The notes: generated by a model from the letters alone, not told the origin. A DNA stretch of 64,000 nucleotides from Cryptomeria japonica (GCF_030272615.1 NC_081406.1:248055218-248119217), one strand, 5' to 3'; positions 1-12,480 are shown, counted from the stretch's first letter. Numbers and translations are program-made.

Positions 1-1988
1 TCACTGCTGAGGTTTAAGCGCCCATTAATGGTAACAATGTGCCTCTAACGTTTTTCTTGCACCATTCCCCCACTTCATTTCCAATTAATCCTACATGTTT
101 TCAATTTCAATCTCCGCTCTTGTTTGTTTTTCCTCGTACATACACCATGACATTGTCATGGAATCCATTGAATTGATTATATCCAATTACAGATAGTACG
201 GTATGCAACTCTTCCCATGTATTAACAATAATATTTTACTTTTGCCATACACTCCACTTGTATTTGAATATTCAGTCCATGTATTTGAATAGTATTGATG
301 TCAGTATTTGTTATCTAAAATAAACAACATATCATATTAAATTACTAGAAGAGTTGTGTAGCTCAGAACACATTAATGCTAAAAAAAATACAACATATAA
401 AGATATTAAATGAAAAATAACAATGACTATATAGAGAACATAATATTATAATTTTTTCTTGCTATATAGATATCTAATAATATAAATATTTTATAAAAAC
501 ACATTTTTAAAAATAGATATATATTATCCTTTCTTATAATGCATTATATACAACAAATAATATATTATAAAATATAATTATATATTATATTAATATTTAT
601 ATAATAATTATATATGATGGATAATAATTGATTCTCACTATCTATTTTGTATATCTTCTTTAATATTATGTATTTCAATGTCTATATATGTCAAGATAAT
701 TATCCTAAGAAAAAATATATGTGAAGACATGTCTTGTTTTTCTATGTCCAAAGATGTATTTTAACTACTTGTTATATCTTTGAATTATACATAATAGTTG
801 CTTAGAAGTTATTTCAAATTATGTTTGCTTATTTATGTAAATTGATGTCATAAAATAATTATTTCAAATAATGTATGCATAGGTAAAGCTAATCAACTTC
901 AAATAAACATATATATCAACAGATGTTGTGTTATTTTGATCTATGACAAATTTAAATTTCAAGCCCATCATGTACTCAATCAACACGTCTAAAATAAATA
1001 ACTATTCATCAACAAAAGGAATATGATATAGTTTTATCACATCTATATTCTAGTACTTTACAATGATATTGAAGATAAATGATTCATCTCTATACAGTAA
1101 ATAATTTTGTTTGTGAAACTTGTTAACACTTATGATTTATTTTTCTCAATATTGTTGCCATTTGTCTCTCAAATTTACATGTTTTAGTGCTCTACATTTT
1201 ATTTTATTTGTAAATTTTTCCCTCTAGTTAAGGGTTTCTATTTTTTTTCTTAAAATAAAAAATGTAAACCTATTTTGAGCTCATTTTGTATAAATCAAAC
1301 TTTCTACCAGCACTTCTTTAATATCCAGTTCACATATATATACACAAAATAAACCAAAAAATTTCTTATTCCATCTTTCAATCCTCTTCGGTGTACCCAT
1401 TACACACCTAGGTGCAATACCTTAAACTACCACAACCTATGTGCAGATTGAAATAAATACAATAATGTATTCATTGAAATGTATTATAATTACGCTGAAG
1501 GCATCTCTTATTTGAGATGCACCCATTGATTGTTAAAATAAAAGGTTGAGAATTCACTAAAATCAATGCAAGACCATTGAATCTCTTTCATCCATTGATT
1601 TTTCTCCTCTTCGTTGACTGCACAATTTTCCAAAAAGAATGAATATATGATGATTGCAGCTTACAACAATCTGATCCTTTCCTTCAATTTTTTGTTGGTT
1701 TTTTGTGCCAAAGTTTGTTCTCGATTTTTTCCTTTCATTTGACATTTGTACCAGCATTAACCTTCATTCGTTATTTTAGGATTTCCACTTCCCTCGGGAA
1801 TTCAAACTAATTGTGCAAGGCAATTTTTTTATTATTATGTTTACATAATGTTTATTATTTTATTTTTTCACCTTCTATAAATGCAAATAAGTCCACGCAA
1901 TAAGAATTTTTCTAAGTTTAATGTTTATATAATTTTTCAATTATACATTATTAATTTATTTGGCATTCAAGCACCCACTATCAATAGT
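1..1988. other. AT-rich intergenic DNA, no gene seen
   Basis: The stretch is strongly AT-rich, with long runs of TATA and TTAT words near 400-620. No frame shows a conserved domain. A short open frame at 1563-1757 (minus) has no recognisable motif and is probably chance. A segment near 1377-1435 resembles one near 3060-3115 (both contain a GTACCCATT-CACACC core), so these are two diverged copies of a small dispersed repeat. An 8-bp hairpin (CCCACTAT / ATAGTGGG) lies at 1974-1991. Confidence 0.6.
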
Positions 1989-2610
1989 GGGTTGCAACTT
2001 ACCATAGCACTCCAAAGTCAACCCCTATATAATATAAATTATTATAAATGAATATATTTAATTATATTATATAATCAATTGTATATAAATAAATAATAAT
2101 TATAAGTATTACAAAGGGTTAAATATTTAAAATAAAAATATCATTAAATATATGTTATAAAAAATACAATTCCATAATGTTATTTTATATTAAGAATATA
2201 TTTAAAATTTTATAATATATAAAAATATAATATATAATGATAGATAACATATTATAATTTTGTAATATAATATAATATAAATAAAATATAATATTAGATA
2301 ACACATTATCTAATATAATATAATTTTGTGGGTTGCAACTTACCATTGCACTTTGAGGTCAACCCTTATATAATATAAATTATTACAAATAAACATATTT
2401 AATTATATTATATAATCAATTGTATATAAATAAATAATAATTATAAGTATTACAAAGATTTAATTATATAAAATAAAAATATCAGTAAATAAATATTATA
2501 AAAAATAAAATTCCATAATGTTATTTTATATTAAGAATATTTTTAAAATTTTATACAATCTAAAATATAATATATAATAATAGATACTATATTATAATTG
2601 TATAATATAA
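1989..2610. repeat. Tandem duplication, unit about 341 bp
   Basis: Two head-to-tail copies both begin with GGGTTGCAACTTACCAT, at 1989 and 2330. They then run in parallel through AT-rich sequence, sharing the ATAATCAATTGTATATAAAT block and the CCATAATGTTATTTTATATT block. The second copy is about 280 bp long and ends near 2610. Differences are scattered substitutions and small indels, so the duplication is not recent. No coding capacity is seen. Confidence 0.8.
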
Positions 2611-2647
2611 TAAATTAATAATTAATTAATAAGTATTATATATATTT

Positions 2648-2830
2648 ATGTCTTCCATCTATATTTATCTCTTCTCTCTTCTCTTTATCTCTTCCTCTCC
2701 TCTCCTCTCCTCTCCATATCACTCCCAATATCCATCTTCATCTCCATTTTTATATTTTAATCCCTGTCTTTATCTCATCTCTATCTCTCACACTTTTCCT
2801 TTTTTTTGCTCATTTCACTCCCCCTCGCTT
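2648..2830. repeat. Pyrimidine-rich CT/TCC simple-sequence tract
   Basis: A polypyrimidine run on the plus strand contains repeated TCTTCTC and CTCTCC words. It opens a 94-codon frame rich in Ser, Pro, Leu and Phe. That composition is what CT repeats give, so I do not call a protein. Confidence 0.75.
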
Positions 2831-2932
2831 GACTCTTCCTATGACATCATGGGCTATTTTCTTATTCAAAGTTTTTATTTCAATTGTGTTTGGATCACTA
2901 TAAGTGGATGCATAGTTGATTCAAAGCTGTGA

Positions 2933-3749
2933 CTTCTCAGTCCAAACTTTTATTAAATAAGCACCATCATTTAATAAATGTTTAGAACTAACTAATCTCA
3001 TACACAAAACAAATGTATATGCAAAAAAGAAAAGAAAAGAAAAGACGGGTTCTTTTTTTATTCACCTTCCACACCTCTTTCGGCGTACCCATTGCACACC
3101 AAGGTGGGATTGCTAGTTTATTGATTTTGATTATTATGTTTCACTAGCTATCAATGCCATGCACATGTTTTTCATCTAATGACTTGTTTATCGTTTGCAC
3201 ATCACATCTAGTCAAAGTTTAGATAGAGAGCCTCTTGTGTCCAAAATTTACTTTTGCACTATGAATTTTTGTAGATTATGTGAATTTCAATGTAGAGCTT
3301 GGTTATAAAGTCGTGATTAAAACTTAAATTGAATAAGAGGCATACAATTATTGATGTAAGGGCACATAGATCATAGAATATTTTATTTTTTATATAAATC
3401 CTTTTATAGTTATTGATTTGTTGTTCTTATAATGTCAACACCATCAAGTATGATTATCAACTTGGGTTTGTAGGCTTTTAATAGAATCCTTTATTTAATC
3501 CATTTTTTTTTGAGATTCCTACAATTTCTCCATTATCTAAGAACTTCCCTTATTTAACACTCTTTTCGAATCCAAAATCTCATTAATCCTTTGATGTAGA
3601 ATAGCAACTTCAATCACCCTATTCTCTTTTGCTTCATCTACTTTACCTTTTTTGCATGTAACCTTCCAAAGTCTAATTGATATTTTTTAATTATATGGCT
3701 TTAGCCTTTATTCTTTCTTTGTAAACATCTACACTAGAAAATTTTGACT
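2933..3749. other. Intergenic DNA up to the LINE insertion site
   Basis: No ORF or RNA gene is seen. A short AAAAG/GAAAA purine tract lies near 3025-3045. It is followed by the second copy of the small dispersed repeat also seen near 1377-1435. The segment ends in the left target-site duplication of the LINE. Confidence 0.55.
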
Positions 3750-3768
3750 AAATCTCCACATTAGCATT
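3750..3768. repeat. Target-site duplication of the LINE, 3'-side copy
   Basis: The 19-bp sequence AAATCTCCACATTAGCATT matches AAATCTCTAGATTAGCATT at 9884-9902 at 17 of 19 positions. It abuts the 3' end of the minus-strand LINE. Confidence 0.8.
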
Positions 3769-3870
3769 GAAATAAAGGGGTAAAAAACTTTATTGAAAAT
3801 CAGACACAAGAATTACAAAGAGAACCAGGGCCCTAAGGCCCCAACAAAGAACCACAAGCCTAGCCCAAGA

Positions 3871-6800
3871 TCAGCCAATTTCATACCCATCCATGTCCTC
3901 AGTAAGAATCTTCTGTAAGTCCTGACAGTAATCTGAGGAAAGATGCTCCCAACCTTCAACTTTCCAATCACTACCCTATTCTCATAGACCCTTAGCCAAA
4001 CAGTCTGCTGCTCTATTCTACTCATGAGGAATGTGGATGAAAGACACCTACTCCATAGATGAGATAACATGAAGAATCTGATGAACAATCTCTACAAGCT
4101 GCCAATGAATCCCACTCACCTTCTGCTCTGTCAACAGGTTCACAATTTGTGAATCGGATTCACAAATAACCTTCCTTTGACCCAACTCACAAGCACGCTC
4201 CAAGGCATAGAGAATTGCAAAACCCTCCATAAAATCATTAGAATTATGCCCTTTATGAGCCAAAAAGAAGAAGACCACCTCCCCCATATGATCCCTACCA
4301 ACACCACCAACCTCAGTAGGGCTTGGGTTACCCCTAGAGGAGCCATCGGTATTAATCTTGACAAACTCATCCTAAGGAGGCATCCATCTTCCTATAATTT
4401 GAACCTTCTTCAAAGTATGTCTACCTCTCTTGACACAAGTAGAGGCAGGAGACAACTCCTGCAATCCCAAGCTACTCACAATATCCGCCTCATCTCTATT
4501 TAGAAGAAAATGCACCTCACATTTAGCTTCCACCGTCTCCTGAATCATAACAATGATTCTATTCCACACTTGCTAAACCATCAGTCTGACCTCACGAAAG
4601 ATCCTCCTGTTCCTCTCAAGCTAGATCTGCCACAGTATGAAAATGGGCCCAATGTACCAGACAGTCTGGAGGAAGGAGGAGAAGATAGGAGGTCTTCCCA
4701 AACTGCTCCAAAACTCCACCACAGAATCCGCATGAACACAAGGATGCTTCCAGACCCCCCACCCACAGTGCCAAATAAGCATAGAGAAGGGGCATTTGGA
4801 GAACAGGTGTGAGGAGTCTTCCTCCCCATTACCACACAAGGCACAAATGGAAGGCCCAAAAAATCTCCGCTTGCGAATATTGTCCCAAGTCAAAGTCCAA
4901 GCAAAGCAGTTACACTTCGGCCAAGAAAGATTATTCCACACCTATTTCCACCAGAGCACCTCTCTTCCCTGAATTCTTCAGTTCAACAGTTCCCGGTATC
5001 CACTAGCTTCAATAAAGACGCCCCTAGGATTTGGAAACCAAGCAAGTCCATCCCTACCCTTGAGTGAACTATAGTGTCTATTCGCCAGAATGCCATGCAA
5101 CTCCACACACTCTTCCTACATCCTAGCAACCGGCCACTCATTAGGAGCCTTCCACCACTCCATCTCTAGCCACCCGCACCTATACACAACCTTGAAGTCA
5201 CTCACCCTAGAACACCCTGCCTCCAAAAACCTTTGGCAAAGATTTCCAAGGTTGGAAAACTGGTCTAGGATAGGGGGAAAGCATCCCAAGAGTCATTCCA
5301 GAATAGGGCCTCTTCTCCCCTCCTGCAAATCCAAAAGAGACCTTCCTTAATAAGAGATGCCCCCTTCTTAAGAGTACTCGAAATCATTGATCCTTTTCCC
5401 TCAAGCATATATCTAGGAATTTCCTCCATCAGGATCCTGTGCATATATTTGTAGGCCAAAATCCTAGCCTAGCCATGATCCTGCTTAGCACACCACCTCT
5501 AATACAATTTAGCCACCAAAGCCTCCCCAAATAAAATAGACTGCCTTAAACTAAGCCCCCCCGACTGCTTCGGGCTACATACCAAATCCCAATTGACAAG
5601 ACTCCATTTGGAGGAGGACAGAATGCCTACCCATAAGAATTGCCTTACCAGAGAGTCTAATCCCTTCAAGAACCACTTAGGAGCCACTTGAAGCATACAT
5701 CGATAAATCAAAAGAGCCTAAACCACCGACTGAATCAGCTGAACCCTCCTAGCAAAGGATAACCATCTATTAGTCTAGTGATCAACCTTCGTGCAAAATT
5801 TATCCAAGATACCCTACCAAGATTCCATAGGAGGGTTTCCAGAAGAAATAGGAATACCCAAATAGGCCAAGGGCAAAAAGCCAACTTGGAATCTCAAGAT
5901 AAGAGAAATCCTCCTTTGAATAGAACTAGGAGTGTTGAAGAAGAGGATAGAAGATTTATCCATATTAATCATCTAGCCCGAAGCTGCAAGATAAACATCC
6001 AAAACCTTTCTCAGATTAGTGGCCTCTCTGATCCGAGCAAGTCCCATCAGGGCCGTGTCATCCACATACTGCAAATGAGACTGCGGCTGCAAGTCATTAC
6101 CCCAACTCCATCCCTGAATAAAACCCAGACCCACATTATGCTTAATCAACCTCCCCAGACCCTTAGCCAGAAGAATGAATAGGTAAGGGGATAGGGGTCC
6201 CCCTAGAGAAGACCCCTAGATGCACCAGACAACTTAGTATGATCTCCATTGATTAGCACTAAGAAAGATGTAGACGTAACACAACTCATAACCCATTGGA
6301 TCCATTCGTCAGAAAAGCGAAACGCCCTGAGAATCTTCTGGAGGAAGGACCAATGAAATCTATCGTAAGCCTTAGCCATATGCAGCTTAATAAACATAGA
6401 TTTTTCCTTGGAAATTGCCATAGAGTGAATGGTCTCCATAGCAATGACCACCCCATACAAGATTTGGTGCCCTTCCACAAACCCACTCTGCTCCTCAAAG
6501 ATAACATCCCCTAGACAATTTTTCAACCTATCCGCTATCAGCTTAGAGATGATCTTGTAAATCACATTGCAGAGAGAGATAGGTTGGAATTGGCCTAACT
6601 GGTCTGCCCCATCACACTTGGGGATAAGTTCAATGAAAGTCGCATTCAAATTCTGAAGCATTTGCTTATTCCTCTAGGACTCCTGAACTACTTCCCATAA
6701 ATCCAGTTTGATAATATCCCAAAAATCTTGAAAGAATTCCACCGGGAACCCATCCAGTCCAGGATCCTTTCCCTTTCTCATGTTAAAAACAATCCTCTCT

Positions 6801-8151
6801 AGTTCTTCCAGTGAAATGGGACCCATAAGCTAGTCATTCATCTCCCTAGTAACTAGAGAAGGGATGCAATAGAGAACTTGATTCTCCTTCACCAATTCCT
6901 CCTAAGAATCCTCCCTAAAGAGGGACCGGAAATAATGTAAAGACTCCCTAGAGATCTCGTATAGGGATAAAAGCTGCTCACCTCTATCATTAACCAGAAC
7001 AGGAATGGCATTTCCATGTCTTCTTGCTTTCACTAAATTGAAGAAGAAGGTAGTGTTTTTATCCCCCTCTTGAAGCCAATCAATACAAGCTCTTTGTTTC
7101 CAGTATATTTCCTCCCTAAGCTCCCATTCCTCTAAAGCTTTGACAACCTTGTCTTCCTCCCTAAGAAAGGCTTCAGAAAAACCATGCTCTTTGATGTCGC
7201 TGGTGATGCCATTCAACACTACCTGAGCAGCTTTCTTAGCATGAAAAATATTCCTGAAACCCTGATGGTTCCACTATTTAAGGTAAAACTTAACAAATTG
7301 TAGCTGCTTGGAAAAAGTGTACATAGCAGTGCCAAAGGAAGGCCTCCATTTCCTCCACCACTCTGCTACAAGAGTCTGCAAATCAGGATCCCGAAGCTAC
7401 ATAAGTTGGAATTTGAATGAAGGAGAGTGAGCGACCCAAGAAGAAGAAGAAACCAACTTGACAAGCCAGTGGTTGGACCCTCTCCAGTCAAGAATCTTTG
7501 AGCTTGTGGACCACTCCCCACCAATCCAAAAACTAGAAACTTGAAAATGATCCACCCTTTCCGAAATCCAATACTCCCCTACCGTCCTCTTGTTCCAGGT
7601 GAATAGACCATTCCCAGGCTTAATTTCAACAAGATGCAACAAAGCTATATTATCCCAAAAAAGGAAAGATGAAGGTTCTAACCACATAACACCCCCTTCT
7701 TCTCACTCAACTTAAGGATGGCATTGAAATGGCCCACCATAATCTAAGGGTGAAAAGGGACCAACCTTCACATACAAGAAATATGGGACCATAAGTTCTT
7801 CTTACCCTGAAGATCAATGGGGGCATAGATGTTAGTAACCAAGATATATTCCCCAGTCTCTAGACTAGAGACAACCCCAGATAACGAAGATCTGGAGGCC
7901 ACCCACTAGACAAGGTGAATCCTTAGAGGGTTCCAAAGATAGGCCACCCCTCCCGAGGATCCCATAGCCCTAATACACTGACACTGGCAGCTCCCCCAAA
8001 GCTTTGGTACTAGATCCATCATACTTTCCACATAAAGCTTTGTCTCCTGCAAAAAAAGGATATTAGGAGAATGGCTCCTTATCAACTCCCGATCAACTTT
8101 TTGTCTAGGGCCACTGTTCAAGCCCCTCACATTCCATGATAAAACAATCAT
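3871..8151 (-). pseudogene. LINE ORF2: endonuclease, reverse transcriptase, RNase H
   Basis: The start at 8151 gives an APE-like endonuclease N-terminus (IVLSWNVRGLN, then ETK). Spacer residues near 7690-7400 follow. The RT core spans about 6830-5500: fingers motif (FIELIPKCDGA, RPISLCNVIYKIISK-like), QSGFVEGHQI, and the catalytic YVDD near 6056-6070. A Cys/His zinc-binding stretch (CALCGNGEEDSSHLF) sits near 4850. RNase H follows at about 4370-3871 (INTDGSSRGNP, CESDSQ), ending at a natural stop at 3871-3873. Intact length would be about 1,430 residues, normal for plant L1 ORF2. More than a dozen in-frame stops and frame changes break it into open pieces, for example 7906-8151, 6203-6661, 4621-4941 and 4048-4287. 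It once served target-primed reverse transcription. Confidence 0.9.
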
Positions 8152-8179
8152 TTAGGGGGACTGAAAAAATGAGAATCCA

Positions 8180-9530
8180 GAGTCTTTACTGACCCTAACT
8201 CAACCAAATTCTCCCCCATGAATTTGATCTTCTCCAAATCCTTTTTTCTGCTAACCTTTGAACTCTTTTTCGATCTAATCCTTTCTTAATGTCCTTTTGG
8301 TGGAGACCCAAATGTAAGCCCATCTTGTTACTTTTGGCCCCAGTAGATTCCAATTTTTGAGCTAAAGGAGAAACATCCCCCCAACCAACTCCACTACATC
8401 ACTAGGAATGGTCCCTAACTTAGCCACAACTGGCTGATCCATCTCCATTTGCTGGCTCCTAGCAATTTGCAGAGCTTGGGTCGAGTCCCAATTCACACTA
8501 CCATTGACCAACCCTGGTGCACCCTGATCCAAAGGAGTCGGCCTAAGGTTCACCTCCTACTGGCTGAGGTCATCCAGGGCTTCAAAACCTGTTAAAGGTA
8601 TCCTCCTCCTGTCTCTCCTGTAGGGGCCTCTTTTATCCCCGATTCCTATTCTTTGTCTTAACTGGGACAAAACCATCAATACCCACAACTTCCCTAGTCA
8701 TGGCAACTTTTCCTTTGTTAGCCCCATCTGTGTTACGAGTCGACTGTTGAGGTTGGCGCACCATCGGTTTATACCTAGGATACTTGCGCTACAAATGACC
8801 ATACTCATGACCAGATGACATCGAAAAGGTAAGGTCTCATAATCCAGTTGCTGAACCCAGGAATAAGAACCTGCACACAAATACAAGTGAAGGTCATTAC
8901 ACTTCTCCCCAGGGTTTGCGATGAGGCTCCAATTGGCCTCCCAAGCACTGAAGCGAGCATCCGTAGTACATCCTTCCAACAACATTCCACTGGAAGACGC
9001 GGTAAACGGACCCACACTGGGACGTTATTCGAGAGGTCCTCCGAAGGGTTGAACCTTGCATGCCAAGGTTTGATGAACAACCCCACCTAGTTGTAAAAAT
9101 ATGGCCCTCCTTCAAAAACCCTACTTCAATCCTCCATGCAATTGAAGGTAACCATGAAGTAGTTGTTTGCTAGTAACATAATCTCCATTTCTCCTTCTGG
9201 TGCCCAAGATCTCTGAGCCCAATTCTCCAAAAACTGCAGAGAAACTCGCATCCCCAAAAACTTGCAGTATAACAAATTTTTTGAAAATTAATCAACATCT
9301 TCTGCTATCATCTCCAAAGGAATACTCAACCTTGGTCTCTCACTACACTTCTCCAGGAAGCCATTAGTCTTCGAGATCCGAGAGCCCCCAGCACTTCCAG
9401 CCCCTGATTTTGAGGCAAAAAGGTTATTATGAAAGGTCTTCACATTTCAGGGTGGATATTTCAAACCCACTATAGCTTGGAAATCCATATCGTGAGATGC
9501 CTTCGAGGCCTCTCCACCAGATCTAGACAT
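8180..9530 (-). pseudogene. LINE ORF1: DUF4283-type RNA-binding protein
   Basis: The likely start is the ATG at 9530 (MSRSGGEASKAS). The key block at about 9090-8805 reads GLFIKPWHARFNP, VPVWVRLPRLPVECW, then VLGRPIGASSQT, the hallmark of the DUF4283 domain of plant LINE ORF1 proteins. Next comes WVQQLDYETLPFRC, where the zinc knuckle normally begins. The C-terminal part down to about 8180 is low-complexity and broken. Several stops and frame changes interrupt it. The end is placed by position just before ORF2 and is approximate. The overlapping Gly/Trp-rich open frames near 9450-9810 come from the GC-rich leader and are not separate genes. Confidence 0.8.
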
Positions 9531-9883
9531 CGCACCACTCGGAGAACCCACCTCGCCAAAGGAACTAGCCAAGGACGCCACAACCCCTTGCAAGAACACA
9601 CTCTCTCCCCACCGTGTAGATCGAAACCCCCACGAATAGGGTGTGACTCCACAGGAACCCCAAGCCCATGCCTCCCGCAACAGCTCCCACCACCCGCAAC
9701 CACCACACCACCTTCCACCCCCGCAGTCCCATAGCAAACCCCTCCCACAACAACACCCCACCCACATATGCCACCCTCCCACCGCCACACCAGCATGCAA
9801 GCTCCACCTACGAGCTAGGGTTGTGATGCCCTAGCCCACGTTCGACTCCCTCCACGCAAAATACCATCTCTCTCTTTTGTTCG

Positions 9884-9902
9884 AAATCTCTAGATTAGCA
9901 TT
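9884..9902. repeat. Target-site duplication of the LINE, 5'-side copy
   Basis: AAATCTCTAGATTAGCATT is the partner of the copy at 3750-3768, with two mismatches in 19. It fixes the 5' boundary of the LINE at 9883. Confidence 0.8.
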
Positions 9903-11022
9903 AAGTAGTTATTGATTTAGAGATTTTATTGAAGCTTGCATCTCTTTCACAATTCTTCTCACATTGGTGAGATTACTCTCATTTATTCAAGTTACTGCAT
10001 TATATGTTTCTATAATATGGAAAAATGGTGCTAGACTAACATGTGTGTTGATCTAAGTTCAATTCCCTATTCACATGCAACGTTAGAGGTGTGATTGGCT
10101 TTGGATTTTTGTCCATAAGGAAGAGCCACACTATCCTAGACTCACACTTGTGTTTGTTGTAATGCATGTTGGTCTTTCCAACTAATCACTTGAATCACTC
10201 TAAAGATTTGCCAACTTCTTATGAAATTTAGTTGATGGAAAATGAGAATGAGGCTTGGGGTATTTAATGTGAAATTAATGTCATAGGTTGGAGTTTTGGT
10301 CTATATCTATGGTAAAATAATTATAGAGATTAATAGAATCAACTAAAATTGATCTAAATAAGAAAATCTAATTATATCATTTTTTAAAAGTTTATCCATA
10401 ATAAATAGAAACAAAAGACTATTTGTGTAAGTAGGTTCTTGTTCAAGTTGATAGGTCTCTTTACAATGAAAAAAAATTGGTTAGTGAATATGAAAAATAA
10501 ATTGGATGAAATTGCATATATCAATTATGAAAGATTTGTTTTTATTATATAAATGAATTTTGAAGAATGACAATAAGATATTACAAATATTCAATTCAAA
10601 AGTGAGAATCTAAATAAAAACGAGCTTGAATTAAAGAACATAAAAATAAAAAAATTATGAAAAAATTCATATATACAAACTTTTGGACATGTCTCTTTGA
10701 GAATAGTAACAAAATATGTGAAAATGTTCAATTATATGATAGAGATGGTTTATCTTACATAAATCCTCTTGGTGCATATTCCTGTTGCATTCTAAGCTGC
10801 AAATTTTATATAGATTAAGAGAACCAATCAAGTGGGCAAAATACACCATACCATGTAGTGTCAATTCTTCAAAATCAAAATTGGACACAATGATTAAGCA
10901 CCACCTAGCACAAATAAAATGTCTATGCAACAAATAGAATGCACTCTAATTGGATAGTTTTTTACATTTATTAATTAAATTGAAAACCAAAGATTTTAAG
11001 TTTCCACAGTTCATGATGAATA
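9903..11022. other. Intergenic DNA, no gene seen
   Basis: AT-rich sequence without a convincing coding frame. The 88-codon frame at 10667-10933 (minus) shows no motif and its composition matches the background. Confidence 0.55.
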
Positions 11023-11224
11023 TTATGCGATGTTTCTAGATTCAACTGTGTATATTTTGTTTGCATCAACGTTTCGGATCACACTCCATGATCCATCATT
11101 TATTTATTTATTTATTTATTTTCTCTCATTATCTTTCCATCATCCTGATGATGGATTATGGAGTGTGATCCAAAATGTTGATGCAAACAAAATACACACA
11201 GTTGAATCTAGAAACTTAGCATAA
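11023..11224. repeat. Fold-back element with 77-bp arms (MITE-like)
   Basis: The left arm (11023-11099) and right arm (11148-11224) are reverse complements. The inner 68 bp differ at only four sites, all transitions; the outer 9 bp are slightly less matched. A 48-bp spacer contains a (TTTA)n run. The arms contain CAACTGTGTATATTTTG and GGATCACACTCCAT words. The size and near-perfect arms fit a MITE or other fold-back element. A transcribed copy would also form a long miRNA-like hairpin. No clear target-site duplication could be fixed because the flanks are AT-rich. Confidence 0.8.
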
Positions 11225-12329
11225 ATTGAAAATTACAATACTATTGTCTAAGCAAAATGCATACTGTATAGACGTCGCCACATAAATATGGCCAGTCTTA
11301 AACAACACAGTAAGAAACATATTAATTCTAGAGAATGTTAGTCAACTTTGAATGTTTAACATTTTTAAGGCTAGAAGTGTATTCTTAGTGTGACCACACA
11401 CCTTAAGCAACATATTAAGCCTAGAAAATGTGAGTCGTCTCTGAATGTTTAACACACTAAGTCTAAAAATTTAAGCTTAATATTATGATTTAAGACATTC
11501 CCATAAATATTCATTTACCACACAATATAACCAAACACCAAACACCAAAGGATGTGACCTAATAAACTAATAACACAACCATTGCCATGCAAGATAATTT
11601 GTCCAGCATTCCTAAATGTGCAAAAGCCAAGGACAATGTAGCCGTAGTCTACAAATCTTTTACTTATAGATTAATTTTGGGCTATTCATCGCTCTTTACC
11701 GAATGCACAGTCCATTCAACTGTTCTAAATTAAAAGAAGCTTTGTTTATATGCAACTTGCTTCATTTCTTATTTCAGTGACACTCATCTCTTTCCTTACA
11801 CAGCTAGACCGCTCAACTCCCAATAACCAAACAAATGAAAACGTTTAATTTATGTGAAACATCTTTATTGACTAAAAACAAGCATTATCCAGTATTAATG
11901 ACATTTATGATATGCATAAAGAAAGCAGAAGTTTCCTCAGTGGAAATCTTATGATATGCATAAAGAAAGTCGAAGTTTCTTGAGTGGGAATCATTTTATC
12001 GGCTATGGCAGTCTACTTTCCGTGTCTAACCTTACATCAAGCAGATTATCGTATTTGTATATTCTGCAAATTATCAACACATGTTAGGTAGTTGACCAGA
12101 CAATTGAAAAAATAACATTACAAGGCTTGAAATCTGCAGTAGTAATGGAACCCACAGAGAAAATAAGATCATACCGCTCATAGGTTTGAAAACTATCTAC
12201 TGGTAGCTTATATGCTAAACAATTGATCGACCGACAGTAATGTGCTCAGCACACCATATTAAATATTAGCTTGACAAGATTGGTATCTAAGTAGCAAGAT
12301 AACCACTGGAAAGGAGATATCTCCCATCA
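11225..12329. other. Upstream intergenic region of the pectinesterase gene
   Basis: No gene is seen. Two related blocks near 11315-11460 share AACATATTAA, CTAGA-AATGT and TGAATGTTTAACA words, a diverged local duplication. The 44-bp duplication at 11904-11992 and the TATA box lie at its downstream end. It should hold the distal promoter of the PME gene, but I see no named cis-element with confidence. Confidence 0.5.
11904..11992. repeat. 44-bp tandem duplication upstream of the PME gene
   Basis: Two adjacent copies (11904-11948 and 11949-11992) share TTATGATATGCATAAAGAAAG, then GAAGTTTC and AGTGG-AATC, with a few substitutions. The pair ends about 340 bp before the TATA box, so it may be a duplicated promoter module. 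That role is inference. Confidence 0.7.
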
Positions 12330-12340
12330 TTATATATATT
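12330..12340 (+). promoter_or_regulatory. Putative TATA box of the PME gene
   Basis: A TATATATATT run lies 141-151 bp before the chosen ATG in an otherwise mixed-composition stretch. This would give a 5' UTR of roughly 110-120 nt. It is the best TATA candidate near the start. Confidence 0.5.
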
Positions 12341-12480
12341 GTCCATGTTTATCACTAACCATCACTCATACATATCTGCTTCTCTCGACTTGCATATGAG
12401 ATTCAGTAGAATGCAGATATAAGTTAGTGTTTCTCCTTAAGAGATATTGCTTATAGAAGATTAGGGAGAGTTGCTTCAGC

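Larger units (their letters stand above)
3769..9883 (-). mobile_element. Near full-length L1-type LINE with RNase H (degenerate)
   Basis: A non-LTR retrotransposon of about 6.1 kb lies on the minus strand. From its 5' end (high coordinate) it has a GC-rich leader, ORF1 with a nucleic-acid-binding domain, ORF2 with endonuclease, reverse transcriptase, zinc-binding region and RNase H, and a short 3' tail reading AATAAAG then T- and C-rich sequence. It is flanked by a 19-bp target-site duplication with two mismatches, so both ends are preserved and the copy is not 5'-truncated. RNase H after RT fits the plant L1 group that acquired an RNase H domain. The coding regions carry many stops and frame changes, so it is dead. 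The TSD mismatches also suggest an old insertion. Confidence 0.92.

Noticed and set aside
1563-1757. Minus-strand 64-codon open frame
   Set aside because: No motif, background composition, no partner exon.
2648-2932. Plus-strand frame rich in Ser, Pro and Phe
   Set aside because: It is a translation of a CT-rich simple repeat.
9447-9834. Several overlapping Gly/Trp- or Pro/His-rich frames on both strands
   Set aside because: They arise from the GC-rich LINE leader; the LINE ORF1 start lies just downstream at 9530.
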